The notes: generated from the letters alone by a model not told the origin. A DNA stretch of 64,000 bases from Adiantum capillus-veneris (GCA_014529385.2 CM043958.1:76670669-76734668); one strand, 5' to 3'. Counted from the first letter of the stretch, positions 10,980 to 24,420 are shown. Numbers and translations are program-made.

Positions 10980-11624
10980 TTTATCTACCTCTCTATATGC
11001 TCTATCTACACCTAATCTATTTTTATTTACCCTCTCTCTCTCTCTATGCCCTCTCTATCTACCTTAGGTAGAGAGATATAGGCAAATAGACTAGGTAGAT
11101 ATTAGGTACAAATAGAGAGGTATATATATTAAATCTATTTACCTCTCTCTCTACACCATCTACATCTACCTCTCCCTCTATGCCACTTTGATCTACCTTG
11201 CTATCTATGCCCTCTCTATCTACCTTAGGTATAGAGATAGAGGATTTTAGATTAGGTAGATATTAGGTGTAGAGAGGTAGATAGATGCTTAATCTCTATC
11301 TATGTCCTCTCAAGTCTACCTCTATTTACTCTCTCTCTCTCTATTCACTCTATATTTACCTCTACTTATCTCTCTCTAGGTCCTCTCTAGCTTTGGATTA
11401 GGTGTAGATTAGGTAGAGATTAGGTGTAGATGATAGGAAATATTGTAGATTTGGTGTAGATAGATAGAGGTATTTATATTTGGTAGAGATTAGGTGTAGA
11501 GCATAGAGAAGCGGTGTAGATTAGGTGTGTATATGATTCGGTATAGAGAATAGTGAAGCAATGTAGATAAGGTGTAAAGGTAGATAGAGAGGGATTAGAT
11601 ATAGCAAGACTAGAGAGAGATTAG
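10980..11624. repeat. TCTA/TAGA palindromes and TAGGTGTAGA repeats
   Basis: Two clear palindromes near 11045-11085 and 11205-11245 (CCCTCTCTATCTACCTTAGG with its complement), then a run of TTAGGTGTAGA and GGTAGAGATTAGG words up to the inverted repeat at 11625. The complementary words CTAATCTACAC and CACCTAATC lie at 14880-15060, outside the right inverted repeat. Confidence 0.8.
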
Positions 11625-11733
11625 GTCAATACTTATATATTAACCTCTTGTAGATGTTGAACAAGAGACAAGAGACCACCTATTGGGGAGAAGCCCCCAT
11701 GTTCTTCTTTTGATAGGTTAACATCGTAGATCG
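11625..11733 (+). repeat. Left long inverted repeat of a 3.2-kb element
   Basis: About 105-110 bp whose reverse complement is found, with gaps, at 14768-14868. Shared words in order are TAGGTC-AATACTT, CTCTTGTAGATGT, AACAAGAGAC, GGGGAGAA and TTCTTC-TTTTG. Flanking TAGGTGTAGATTAGG simple sequence is also inverted on the far side, so the true repeat may be longer. Terminal boundaries and target duplication could not be fixed. Confidence 0.65.
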
Positions 11734-12227
11734 GTCCGACACCACAGTGGGGGTCGTCACCCCTAGTGGATTCAACGCTTGAAGTGGTAAGTCCAAGAAA
11801 TATCTATAGGTTTATGTGCAGTTAATTAAATGTGATTTTGGGTGTAGCTATCTTTTTACTATTTGCAGGCATGGACCTCCTACAATTTTGGTGGGACTGG
11901 TCTGTCTACTCAGGCTCCTTAGCCAGTGATGGATACGGACCTACATTATGCACTCTGTTTACAAGAGGAGTACCTGCACTTGATGCACGGTTTTTTTGGA
12001 CGCTACACACCATAGTAGCTAGTGGCCTATGGTCTTTCATATTAGATCACACCGTGGGGGAGTCAAGGAGGGACTCCTTACGTCCAGAGCCTCTCATTGA
12101 CAACACCCCCTTCTATGATGCCTTCTTACCAACCCACCTCCATTCCATTGCAATGACCCACCCATTCCATTCTAGTCCTGCATCACCCAAGCCTCATCAA
12201 TGGTCCATATGTAATTGGTGCAACTAA
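11700..12227 (+). pseudogene. Unrecognised spliced ORF within inverted-repeat element
   Basis: The open frame begins near 11832; its more credible part starts at MDLLQFWWDWSVYSGSLASD (11871) and runs to the TAA at 12225-12227. Just upstream, GAAGTG|GTAAGTCC (about 11784) and TTACTATTTGCAG|GCATGG (about 11868) form a textbook intron of some 85 bp, so this is probably an exon. The peptide is Trp/Leu-rich and hydrophobic in places (LHTIVASGLWSFIL). I do not recognise the family. Its place between long inverted repeats suggests a captured gene fragment, as in Pack-MULEs, or the element's own gene. Confidence 0.4.
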
Positions 12228-13483
12228 AGTTGATTGATGTTATGAGGACTGCAATGGAGGGCTATGAGTGCTCACAAGGGCATGCCAAAGTGATCAGGTA
12301 TTTCTGAAGGTCAAGGGCAAGCAAAGGGCAGCAGATGTGTATGCTTTATATGGTTTTTTGTGCTAGAGTTCTGTGTTATTGTGCCTTTTGAGGGTGGATG
12401 GTTGAAGTGTTCAATGTGCACAAATGGAAGTGTTAGAGAGGTGGCCCTAAATGTGTTCCGCAAGCCAATCTAGATGGCTCCTCAATAAGAACTATGGAGT
12501 GCAAGCTATAGCCGTTTAAATTTTAAAGTGGGTTGCAGATCCTTACCGGTTGCACAATAGAAAATGGTTGGTCAAAGTGGATGTGAATGCATAGGCCTAA
12601 AGTACTCACCTTGTGGTCCATGTCCGTCTTTTTAGATCAGCAATTGGACTTTAAACGGCCACGTTATGAGCTATTAAAGTTCCACCAAGGGACAATTATG
12701 TGCCAGTTTGACCGCCTTGATAGGCATGCCATCAGGTATATTTTTGACTTGTCAAGGTTTGCGGGTTTACTAGGTGGAAAGTGAAGTTTACTAGAAATTA
12801 TAATGAATCAATCAAAGATGTGAGTTTGAAGTTACTGAAGGTCAAAGCTGGGAGTAGTTGCTAGGGTAATGGTGGAAGATGGTTTTTTGCCAATTTTTGG
12901 CCGGTGGTTTGAGGTCCCAAAGTTGTCAAAATGTGAAAAAAACATCAAAAGTTAGAGACAAGGATCGTTGCTTTTGAGGTATTTTTACAAAATGTCAATC
13001 TAACATATAAACAATTGAATGGCAGGTTGCCAAATGTGAGGGAAAAAAACGTGTTTGTAGAGCTTTTTTAGGGAAAAAATTTGAGTTCCAAGGAGGGAGG
13101 CTCCCCTAGAGCCGCCACCTAGTGGGGAAAAGATCCCATAGGCAATACAAAAGTGGAGAAGTGCGAGCTATATAGCCCAAGTGGGTGCCCCCCCATTGGC
13201 ATCCAAGTGGTGGAGAGAGAGCTCCTACAGCTCTCGCCAATGGTGCTAGTCGCTCCTTCTTCTTGCACGGTGGGGGGGGGGGGGGACTCTACACGACCGC
13301 ATTGTGGAGGATGGTGGTACCCGCTAGCGTTTTCGTGGTGGGAAGTGCTTTGCAATGGTCTTGTTGATGGTGACCCTGTCGTGATGGTTTGGTGCCCAAG
13401 GGAATGGTTTCACATGGGGGGTCCTTGAGGCCCTACCGTTTTAATTGAGGATACAGCCCCTTCCCACTAATAGCGCCCGGTGC
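12228..13483. other. Interior of inverted-repeat element, no clear gene
   Basis: Short frames only. The piece at about 12600-12780 (MSVFLDQQLDF, LLKFHQG, DRHAIRYIFDLSRF) parallels, residue by residue, a minus-strand frame at 50310-50487 (MSVFLDCQSEP, LKFCPGG, NHAIWCFLGLNRV). Both therefore belong to one dispersed family, probably non-coding. A run of 14 Gs at about 13271-13284 lies in a GC-rich patch; the two frames crossing it are not convincing. Confidence 0.5.
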
Positions 13484-13739
13484 TCGGGGGGGTCACTCAA
13501 TAATTATGTGACTATCACGTGAGTGCAACAGAAGAAGTCATTAAATTTCATTTTTTCTCACATTTTCACATATAGAAGGGTACCCTAAAATGAAATTGGG
13601 AAGAAATAAATTCATAGATTGAATAGGAAAAGGGTGTATTTTATTTGTCTAAAATTCACAGATAAGGAGTTTTATAAATAGTTCTTGAATGCACGCGTTA
13701 TACACTTTTATACATAGTGACCTCCTTCCCCCCCTCGAG
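13484..13739 (+). mobile_element. MITE copy B, about 256 bp
   Basis: Same family and orientation as the MITE at 6709-6956. The left end is CTCGGGGGGGTCACT (from about 13483); the right end is AGTGACCTCC then a C-run and CTCGAG. The shared subterminal motif is TATCACGTGAGTGCAACAGAAG. The flanks are GCCCGGTG (13475-13482) and GCCCGATG (13740-13747), an 8-bp duplication with one mismatch. It lies inside the long-inverted-repeat element and is therefore the younger insertion. Confidence 0.8.
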
Positions 13740-14767
13740 GCCCGATGCAACTACGGCTCAAGGTAGAGGGGTCTCCCACATGAACGCAAGGAAAGTTGGA
13801 GAAGAAACGGTGGTTCACAAGCAATAGAGCTAAATAAGGAAGCAAGTTTCAATAAAAACAAACTAAAAATAGCCTATTCACCCAATAAAGGGGGCATTTT
13901 TTGCTGTTTTTGGAGAAGCTTTCTATAGAAAGTGTGGGGTTGAGGTGATACAAGTGTGAAGGCAAACATGGAGCTGGTGATGGTGAAGAATCCAAACTTG
14001 GAGGAATTTTCAGTGGAGCAAGTGGGTCCTACTATGCAGAGAGAGAAAATGATTAGGTTGTGGCCTCTTCCAAGCTTTCAAAAGAGGTATTTGTTTCATG
14101 TTTGAAGGGTATGCTTGTGAGTGTAGGTCTGCAATGGATTATGCATAAGCTACAAGTCTCTCTTAAAGAGGACTCTACTTTACATGGTTGGGAGGGAGGG
14201 TCAGATATGTATATTGTGAAATGGTGTGCACTATGGTGTTTCTTTTGGAGTAGGTTGGATATTGGATGATGCTTGGAGTGGTGAAAGTATGGTATGAGAA
14301 TTTTGTATGCATGATTGGCTATGTGATTGGGTGCATTTTGTATCAACCAAAGTTGTGGCACCAAGGTAGGTCATCGATGGTGATGGTTGGTCATGCGCAG
14401 TAGTGATGCTGAGGGCGTGATGATGATGACTTGTTGCTGTAAGGTTGCGGTCCTGAGTGCAGTACCTTGGGTGTGTTGCAATAGCAAGTGCAGCCGACGG
14501 GTGTGATATGCTTGTCAAGTGTGATATGCAATGGTGGTGTGCAACGAGTGATCTTGTAGCGGTTGCAAGTTTTGAGGGTGGTGTCTTGTTAGAAAAGTAG
14601 TGTGAAATTGATTATAGATGAAGAAGCCCAAGGGCACTGAATGAGCAAATCAATAGAAAATTTGCATGCATGATGAGGATAGGGCTAGGGTTCACTAGTT
14701 ACTAGGAGCATGCAAGAGCTAGTTGATGATGACAAACACCCTGGATGGGCACCCACCTGAGACATGA
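13740..14767. other. Interior of inverted-repeat element, no clear gene
   Basis: Frames of up to about 100 codons exist on both strands (14053-14518) but show no family motif, and the two strands overlap. The sequence is GT/TG-rich near 14380-14600. I regard these frames as chance. Confidence 0.5.
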
Positions 14768-14868
14768 ACCAACCAAAGGAAGAATGCGATGGTTTCTCCC
14801 CACCAAATGGTCTCTTGTTTGACATCTACAAGAGATTAGTTGGAAAGTATTAGGACCTAGCCGATTTT
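14768..14868 (-). repeat. Right long inverted repeat of a 3.2-kb element
   Basis: Reverse complement matches 11625-11733: TCTCTTGT and ACATCTACAAGAG here pair with CTCTTGTAGATGT and ACAAGAGA there. The similarity is imperfect, roughly three quarters by eye, so the insertion is old. Confidence 0.65.
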
Positions 14869-15130
14869 AGGATCTTCCTTTACCTAATCTACACACCTCT
14901 ACATGTCTACACCCAATCGATACCCAATCCTCTCTCTTTACACCTCTCTTTCTCTCTCTCACCACCTAATCTTTCCCTAGTCTATATCCCTATATACACC
15001 TTCAAATTAAATAATCTACACACCTCTACTTTTCCACCTTTACGTACACCTAGTCTATAAAGAGAGATATCTTAGATGTATACCACAAGCTCTATGATAT
15101 ATCCTTATCTCTCTCTCTTTTTCCACCTCC

Positions 15131-16666
<1,536 letters not shown>

Positions 16667-16849
16667 TTAGGGTCCTACACTTGTTGTCGCCCAATCATTG
16701 TCCTTTTGTGGCTTATTCGTAGAAGCCTATCTCTTATTCATTCCCATAGAATCTACTTCTATGCACATCCACTAGATTTTTGGAGGCAGACATGCCATGG
16801 TTAGTCAGTAGAAAAAGAAGTTGATTTGATCAGTCTAGCCATATGTGTG

Positions 16850-17215
16850 TATGAAACAACATAGTTTTGTCATGGCATAATGATAATACACCTTGATGTG
16901 ATGTGTGCAATCATTGAACACTAGGTTTCTCACAACTACCAAAGCACTATGAATGAAGATCATGGTGACAGACTATTGTCCAACGCCCAAGTCAGTCAAA
17001 AGCCGTCTAAGCTAAACACACTCAACAATAGCTATGAAAGCTACCCCATACTCAGCCTCAAAACTAGAAGTGGCCACTACAGGTTGCTTCTTGCTTGACC
17101 AAGATAAGCATGAGCTATCGAGCATGAAACAAAAAGCACTAGTGGAAACTTGTGTGTTATAGCAATCAATTCAATCCAAGTCTAAAAAAGTATGTAAGTA
17201 TGTCGACAATGATCC
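16850..17215 (-). pseudogene. Copia RNase H relic
   Basis: Read on the minus strand, KKQPVVATSSFEAEY, then LLTDLGVGQ, then NLVFNDCTHHIKVYYHYA, match the RNase H region of the copia element at 21.9-22.2 kb (KKQPTVATSICEDEY, LMVDLGVGQ). In-frame stops and no surrounding pol show a small fragment. The same family recurs at 42.2 kb. The sequence on either side (16663-16849, 17216-17290) shows no gene. Confidence 0.65.
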
Positions 17216-17289
17216 TTACTTTGCTCCAGCTACCATCAAGACGACTCTCTTACATTGTTGCTTAGAGTCCCTATATAGGAACCTTGCTT

Positions 17290-18186
17290 GCCCTAGCCAC
17301 TTGGGCCTCATCCTGAGGCAAGCCTACATTTTTCGGGGTTGTGGAAACACCCCCAAAGCACACCTTGAAATGAATTTGAGAGACCTTGCAAGGAGAATGA
17401 CGATTTGAAGCATAGACTCGCCGCCATCAAAGCTCAGCTTACCACACTGGAAAATTTCAAAAAGGAAGAGATAGAACACATCGAAGTCAAGCTCAATAAC
17501 ACAAAGGTAGAAGTAGAGTCCACCATCACAAAAGAGGTCAAAGCCTAAGTACACAATTTCATCTTTTGCAAGGTTGAAGATCGTGGGACGTCCATGCTAC
17601 GCAGACAACGCCAAGAGGATATCGCCCTCAATGTTTGCATCGGTGGGCTTTTGAGCGATTAATAAGAGGAGGGGGATCTCAAGTTTCAAGAGGCCTTTTC
17701 TCGCATCCAAACAACAACCGACATGGTACAATGGGATGAAGCCACAATCACCTCACTTACACACGAACATTTCCCCAACCATGCAATCCTCACTTTATGG
17801 ACTAAGGCAAATCAAACTAAACTCCTTGGGCAATTGAGGCTTCTCAGAGACACCAAAAATTGTTTTGCAAAAGATTTTACACCCGCCCAACTCAAACAGA
17901 AGAAGGTAGAACTCCAAAAGATGCAAGAAGCACGTGCAACAGGGAAATGGGAAGTTTATCCAGGAGGTAAAGCCTTTACCCAGGAGTTTTGAACTCCTAA
18001 AGTTGCTTCCCCCTCACCTACCCCTCCTTAGGTTTTGTTCATTTCGATTTATCGTCCCTTTACCACCCCTCGTTGGAACCTTAGTCCTTAACTGAGATGT
18101 ATCCAACAACCTCGTCACTGTGAAGGAACTTTGTAATGTTTTGTTGTCAGTCCCATAGGTCATATTGACCAGCATGGAAGATAATT

Positions 18187-18190
<4 letters not shown>
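17290..18190 (+). mobile_element. LINE-ORF1-like element, copy 2
   Basis: Diverged second copy of the element at 15.6-16.5 kb, 5'-truncated near the equivalent of the protein start (TTTTTCGGGGTTGTGGAAAC against CTTTGCAGGGGTTGTAGAAA). The N-terminal half is full of stops. The C-terminal 89 codons are open (17723-17992): ITSLTHEHFPNHAILTLWTK, AKDFTPAQLKQKKVELQKMQ, ATGKWEVYPGGKAFTQEF, stop. The 3' UTR ends CCCATAGGTCATATTGACC, ATAATTCAAT, then (CT)n from 18191, the same join as copy 1. 5' truncation is typical of LINE-type retrotransposition. Confidence 0.6.
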
Positions 18191-18679
<489 letters not shown>

Positions 18680-19569
18680 TTGGAAATAGGGTTGCACTAA
18701 AACACACGGGAGAAGACGAAAGAGCTCAAGGTACACAATAGAGAGTATGCATTGCTAAGTGCACAATGAAAGATGACTTAGACCTAGAATGATGGGTGTA
18801 TATACAATGCACAGGGGAAAATGTAACAAACTTGGACACCCCAAGTCAAGATTTTACCGCGACACAGCAATGATTCACTTCAAAACAGTTCACAATTCAC
18901 ACTTGAGTCAACACGGCCCATCATAGTTCCGTGCCTAGAGATATTGGCCTTAAATACTTGCGCCCCTTTCGGTATTATTTTTGTAATAATTTGTGTTCAA
19001 AGTACAAGAGAGACAGAGACCATAAATTGTCTTAGTAGACACTGACTATTAGTACCGATGCACTAGGAACACCACATCTAGCACACGTACCAATCAACAA
19101 TCACATCATAGGACATCACACGACAAATCACATTCAAAATCATTCCAAATCTTAGACCATGATTAATCGGCAACGTATTTAGCAATCGCATCTACATCCA
19201 GACGGAACCTCACAGATGTCCGATTTACTAATCCATATTGCAAACATGTCTATAAAGATTTAGGAGACAAAAATGTTGCAATCATTTCGTCTATCAGTTC
19301 CTGCACTTAAACAAGTCAAGTACAAATCAATCAGTATCATATTCATTATCGGTAATTCTAGTCCATAAAGTCATACAGTAGAATACCTTCAGCTCAGAAG
19401 TATCCCTGAAATCCAAAGGGACATCAATGACTCTACATAAAAAATCGGGGCAATCTTTTGACAAAGGAGGGAAGTGACTCCTCTCTTGTGCAAACCCGCT
19501 GCACTAGATTCGCCCATGCTGAAATCGGGGTTCTATCGGAGTGGACTATGCTAAACTAAATGCTTCAAG

Positions 19570-20470
19570 GTAAAGGTTCACAATTTGAGGAGTATCTGCA
19601 AGGTCCTCCTCCTCCATCCACTTTGCATCCAACGCAGGATAGTTCTTGAATTTAACCAAGAATCGCCTAATCACTTTATCTTTAATCTTCCTATCTTAAT
19701 GTGCCAATATCTGTTCTGGAACGAGTATCTCCTAGCTTTCCTCCACTTTGGGTTGCTCATCTGCCTCCCCATCATTGGGCACGTCGCCTTTAAAAGGATT
19801 CAAGAGACTCACATGAAAAGCATTGTGAATTCTCCAAGTATCGGGCAACTTCAGTCTAAAGGAAACATCATTTATCTTTTCTTTTATTTGGAAAGGTCCA
19901 TAGTATCTCATGCTAAGCTTTGGAAAAAACCGCTCCTTCCCTTTTTCTTTCTCAGGCGTGGCTTCTCAAATCGTAAGAGCACCCAATCGTCTTCCTTTAA
20001 TTTCAATCGTGACGGTGTCGATCTGTTGCCTTCTTGTATCTTTCCTAAAAAAATTCTAAAGCCTCCCAAACCTTGGCAAAAGTAGTATCCTAGTCCCTTG
20101 TGTACTGGTCGGCTTCAAAAATCTTATCTTTCGTGCTTAGGAAGGGGGGAACCTTCGGAGCACCTTCAATAATCTCAAATGGCACCTTCCCCATCAAAGA
20201 GTGAATCGTGTTATTGTAGGAAAATTCCACCAAAGGCAAAAACTTTTCCCATTGAGTCCTCTGATCCAAAATGTGAGACTTCAATAAATCCAGTACGACT
20301 CAATTTGGAATCTCAGATTGCCCATCTCTCTGCGGGTGGAAAGATGATGAGAACTGCAACCAAGTGCCAATGTTCTCCCAAATAGCCTTCCAAAACAAAT
20401 TCGTGAATCGGGGATCTCTGTCAAAGACTATTGTCTCAGGCATGTCATGTAATTTGAAGAACTGTAAGAA
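19570..20470 (-). pseudogene. Gypsy integrase with chromodomain (partial)
   Basis: Minus-strand peptide in order: HDMPETIVFDRDPRF and HPQRDGQSEIPN (integrase core around the second catalytic Asp and the Glu), TQWEKFLPLVEFSYNNTIHS and GKVPFEII (20090-20284), then [20 protein letters not shown]. The end is a chromodomain-like tail, FLVKFKNYPALDAKWMEEED, at about 19600-19665. Chromodomains direct chromoviral integration to particular chromatin. Nonsense codons interrupt it, including TAA at 19696-19698. The core's N-terminal part with the zinc finger and first Asp is missing. The plus-strand frame covering 19585-20085 is its shadow. Confidence 0.75.
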
Positions 20471-20484
20471 GAAGAAGAAGAATT

Positions 20485-20965
20485 GGGTAGTCCTTCAAAT
20501 CGTATATGCTTCTTCTGTTTTCTTGCCAAAGCAAAAGGATGACCCAAATAACCCGAGAAGTTAGTTCCTTTCTTTTTCTTTTTGTCGTGATTTTTGGCTT
20601 TGTTGTTTGCATCCAAAAGCCTACCGATCTGTGTCTAAACCACCTCTTCTAATTATTCATTTGTAAATGTCCTCGGAGAGGGAGGGTCCTTGCATGCCGG
20701 TTTGATGGGTGGCTCTGTGGCCTTTTGCCAACTGGGTGTGCACTTCTTTGAAAGGAATGCTGAGTCAAAAATTTTGCAAATTTTGGATCCTTCGCAATGT
20801 TAATCATCATCTTTGTTGCGTCGTCAACCACTTGTTGACGTTTCATCTCTTCAATCTCAGCTAGAGTAGGCCGAGGTGGGTCGTACTCCTCAGAATCTTT
20901 TTTGTGATCTCCGAGATTGTATTCCTAGATGCAGAAGAAGTTGATTGATCTCTGTTGGAATCCAT
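20485..20965 (-). pseudogene. Gypsy gag N-terminal fragment
   Basis: Starts at MDSNRDQSTSSASRNTISEI (ATG at 20965-20963), about 60 bases inside the PBS, as expected for gag. A one-base frame change in an A-run after EITKK moves to DSEEYDPPRPTLAEIEEMKR, which continues as KRQQVVDDATKMM to a stop near 20649. A further frame (LLDANNKAKNHDKKKKKG, ALARKQKKHIRFEGLP) runs into a CTT/AAG triplet run at about 20465-20480, where the integrase sequence takes over. The gag-to-integrase join therefore marks a large internal deletion. Confidence 0.6.
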
Positions 20966-21027
20966 AAGTGTCGCAAGAAAAGGTGAATTTCCCAGTAGAA
21001 GAGAAATTGGCCACACTTCGATACCAT

Positions 21028-21529
21028 TGTGACAGATGTGGACACCCCAAGTCAAGATTCCACTGCGATATAGCAGAGATTCACTTCAAAATAGTTCTCA
21101 ATTCACACTTAATCGACACAGCCCGGCGTAGTTTTGTGCCTAGAGATATTGGCCCCAAAGACTGGCGCCCTTTTCGATATTTCTTTTTGTATTAATTTGT
21201 GTTCAAAGTACAAGAAAGTGGAAATGTGCTCACTCTGACACTCTGCCCACTTATTTATCGGTACAAGGGATGCCCAAAAGAAGAGCCCCAAAAGAATTCA
21301 TCTTTTAAAAGCTTTTAAAATAAAGCAATGATTAAAAAAGGTGCCAATTCAGCCAATGTAAACTTCAACCAACGCAAAAGCGGGAAAAATCCGTATGGCA
21401 AGCCACATCAGCACTGTCAGTGCGCTTTGCGATGAAATATCCGGAACTGCCGTACAACAGTCCATACAACCTTCCACGTCAGCCTGTCAGCGATTGTCCA
21501 GGAACATTCCATGTCACCCATTTGTGACA
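21028..21529 (-). repeat. 5' LTR of the nested chromovirus
   Basis: 502 bp. The first 195 bases on the plus strand align with 18822-19020 (shared words GGACACCCCAAGTCAAGATT, GTGCCTAGAGATATTGGCC, AATTTGTGTTCAAAGTACAA). Beyond that the two LTRs no longer match, so the left copy lost or replaced its remaining 300 bases. Confidence 0.8.
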
Positions 21530-21889
21530 GGAAAACTTCCTATTGAAGGGAAAAATGCCCCGACGTTCCTAAGTGTGTTCACACACAGATGCCCTGATGT
21601 TCCTAAGTGTGTTCACACACAGATCACTTACATGTATATGGTAACAAATCCCCCCTGGGAGTGATGTGGTGAATGAGAGCTAGTACATAGAGTATAAGGA
21701 AGTGCCATGGCCTGAGGACATGATTAATCCACAAAAGTGAGTAAGCCCAAAGCTTTGCGGAAAGCTTTGAACTTCTCACGAGTCAATGCCTTTGTGAAAC
21801 GATCTGCAAGGCTGTCATATGTTGGCACATAAGCCAAGTTGATCTCTTATGCTGAGAGATCTCTCTTTGACATAGTGTTAGTGCACCTT

Positions 21890-23110
21890 GATGTGCTTTG
21901 TGCGATCATAGAAAATTGGGTTCTTTGCAACTGCCAATGCCTTGTCCAACACCCAAATCAACCATAAGGCATATAAGCCATACATACTCAATCGTAGATG
22001 TGAAGACTGCATTGTACTCATCCTCACAAATGGAAGTGGCCACAGTAGGTTGCTTCTTTCTCAACCATGGTATGCATGAACTGCCAAGCATGAAACAAAA
22101 ACCACTGATGAAAACTCGCTTGTCATAACAACCAACCCAATCCAAGTCCGAAAAAGCATATAAATTTGGCGGTAATGATCCCTCCTTGGGATAAAACAAC
22201 CCAACTTGTAAAGTGCCACTCAAGAAGAAAAAGATTGTCTTGACAGTCTACCAATGCTTAGATCTAACCCTAGGCTATGAATAAATCTGATGACCTGTGA
22301 GACTGCAAATTGAATATCTGACCTTGTATTGGATACATAAATAAGGCATCCAACAATATTTCTGATAAAAAGTGACATTGGCAGGATCACCTGCATCATG
22401 AAGACTTAACTTCAAAGTTGTTTCCATGTGAGTGGAAATGGGCTTGCAGTCCTCAAGTCCAAACTTACATAGAAATATCTTTATGTAACATGTCTAACAC
22501 AAGGCAATACCACCATCACACTGATTGAATTGTATGCTCAAGTAATTATGCAGCAACCCCAAATCTTTCATCTTGAAATTAGCATTCAAATCAGCCTTAA
22601 ATTTAGAAATATGTGTCTCATTCGGCCCAATGATCAGTAGATCATCAACATAAAGAACAACAATGAGAATTACATCACCCTCACGCTTTACATACAAAGT
22701 GATTTTTGTTGGACTGTTACAAAAGCCGCTTTGACCAAATGAGTGTCAAGTTTCTCATACCAAGCACGAGGAGACTGCTTCAACACATAAAAAGCTTTCT
22801 TACATTTGCACACTTTATCCTCTTGTCCTTTCTTGACAAAACCGTGAGGCTGCGTTAATAACCTTGCTCAAAAATGTCACCATTCAAGAAAGCAGTAACA
22901 ATATTTGATTGATATACATCCCAACCAAAATGAGCTACCAATACACATAGAAAACACATAGTAGTCATACAACAAGTGGGAGAAAAACTCTCCTCATAAT
23001 CCATGCCTTTTTGTTGTGCATAGCCTTTTGCAACAAGTCAAGCCTTATAGCAATCAATCTCACCATCTGGCTTGTGTTTCAACTTGTAAACCCACTTTGT
23101 ACAAATGGCA
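21890..23110 (-). pseudogene. Copia reverse transcriptase and RNase H (broken)
   Basis: Minus-strand RT begins with KWVYKLKHKPDGEI and LVAKGYAQQKGMDYEESFSP (about 23100-22990) and carries the catalytic LYVDDLLIIG (about 22640). The RNase H region shows LYAFSDLDWVGCYDKR, SGFCFMLGSS and KKQPTVATSICEDEYNA (about 22150-22000). Several stops and frame changes separate these pieces. It is the best copy of this copia family in the window and the reference for the relics at 16.9 and 42.2-44.4 kb. Confidence 0.8.
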
Positions 23111-23439
23111 TTTTTTCCAGGAGGCAAATCACATAAATTCCATGTGTTATTTTCTATAAGTGCATCATATTTTAATTACATGGCAGCCATCCAATTTTCA
23201 AAATCCATGCTTCATCAAAAGGCAATGGTTCCTCTACATCATACAAGCTAGAAACATCCAAAGCATAACAAGATGATGCATAAGATGCATGGAGAGAACG
23301 TGAACAAGTATGACTATACAAAGGTGCATCCAATTTGCTTTCACGCAAAGTATGCACTAGTGATTTTGGCATACCTCTAGCCTGCTCATTCTTAGCCCTT
23401 TCCACATCAAGTACATCATGTACATCTGCATTAGAAATA

Positions 23440-24420
23440 GGCTAATCTGTAGCATTTTCACAAACCCCCATAAGATGTACAATTGCCTCATTGAAATTTA
23501 GATTTAAGTTTCCACCACTGAAAAGAGGCAACAAACTGTCATAAATGTCATGTGAGCTTACATTACCGTCTCTAGTACATGATAGCAAAGGCTGAACAAA
23601 ATCTTCCACAAACACAATATCACATGAAACCAAGATATGCTTTGTTTGCAGATGGTATAACCTATAACCTTTGCTTTCAGTATTATAACCAACAAAAATA
23701 CATTTGATAGCCTTATCATCCAATTTTCTTCATTGCTTTTGTGGCACCCAGGGCATAATCCAAACAACCAAAAATGCGCATGTGATCAATAGATGGCTTT
23801 CTATCATGCCATGTTGCATAAGGAGTCAAAGACTGCAAAGCTTTTGTAGGACAGATGTTAAGTACATAAGTAGCACACATGATGTCCTCAAGCCAAAATG
23901 AATGTGGCAAAGCTTGGCTCTTGACCATACATCGTGCCATCTCCACAAGTGACATGTTTTTCCTTTCAGTAACACCATTTTGTTGAGGTGTAATTGGTGC
24001 TTTATCCCACCACTATCTAGAAATTCATTAAACTCATGAGACATATACTCGCCCCCTTGATCTGAACAGAGGGTGCCCATAGTACATTTAGAGATATTTT
24101 CAACCATAGATAGAAATTTCTTTAAGCACACAAACACTTTGGACTTAGCAGTAAAGGTAATTTCCCAAGAAAAGAGTTTGCATGGGACCACAAACATCAC
24201 TATGTACAAGTTGCAACCTACATGTAGCCCTTCTTTTGGAAACTTCATCTTATGCAAAATACAACCTTCAGAAACATGCTTCATAGGTTCTTCAAGAGGC
24301 AGCAAAGAAGCAACCATATTAGATTTCTGCAAACATAGCAAGCTGACAAAATTCAGATGCCCAAAACGTGCATTCCATTGTTTTACATCTAAAATAGCCT
24401 TTGAATCCACAACTATATTT
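23440..24420 (-). pseudogene. Copia integrase (broken)
   Basis: From 24410 downward: WNARFGHLNFVSLLCLQ (HHCC zinc region), GTLCSDQGGEYMSHEFNEFL (core with the second catalytic Asp), a frame change near 23960, then MVKSQALPHSFWLEDIMCAT, RIFGCLDYA and KCIFVGYNTESKGYRLYH (integrase C-terminal region). The region from 23405 to 23172 is the variable linker to RT. Not functional. Confidence 0.8.

Larger units (their letters stand above)
18822..21529 (-). mobile_element. Ty3/gypsy chromovirus relic nested in copia LTR
   Basis: The right (5') LTR is 21028-21529 with ends TGTCAC...GTCACA read on the minus strand. The left (3') LTR is recognisable only at 18822 to about 19020. The 6-bp sequence GGAAAA occurs on both sides (18816-18821, 21530-21535). 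The uninterrupted copia LTR at 25295-25521 shows the joined sequence once, confirming the insertion. The PBS (TGGTATCGAAG, minus strand, about 21016-21026) is of tRNA-Met kind. The interior holds only the gag start and integrase; protease, RT and RNase H are deleted. Confidence 0.85.

Noticed and set aside
13119-13428. Overlapping frames on both strands in a GC-rich patch
   Set aside because: Mutually antisense, no motif, and they cross a poly-G run; chance openness from base composition.
19585-20085. 166-codon plus-strand frame
   Set aside because: It is antisense to the chromovirus integrase C-terminus and chromodomain, which reads as protein on the minus strand.
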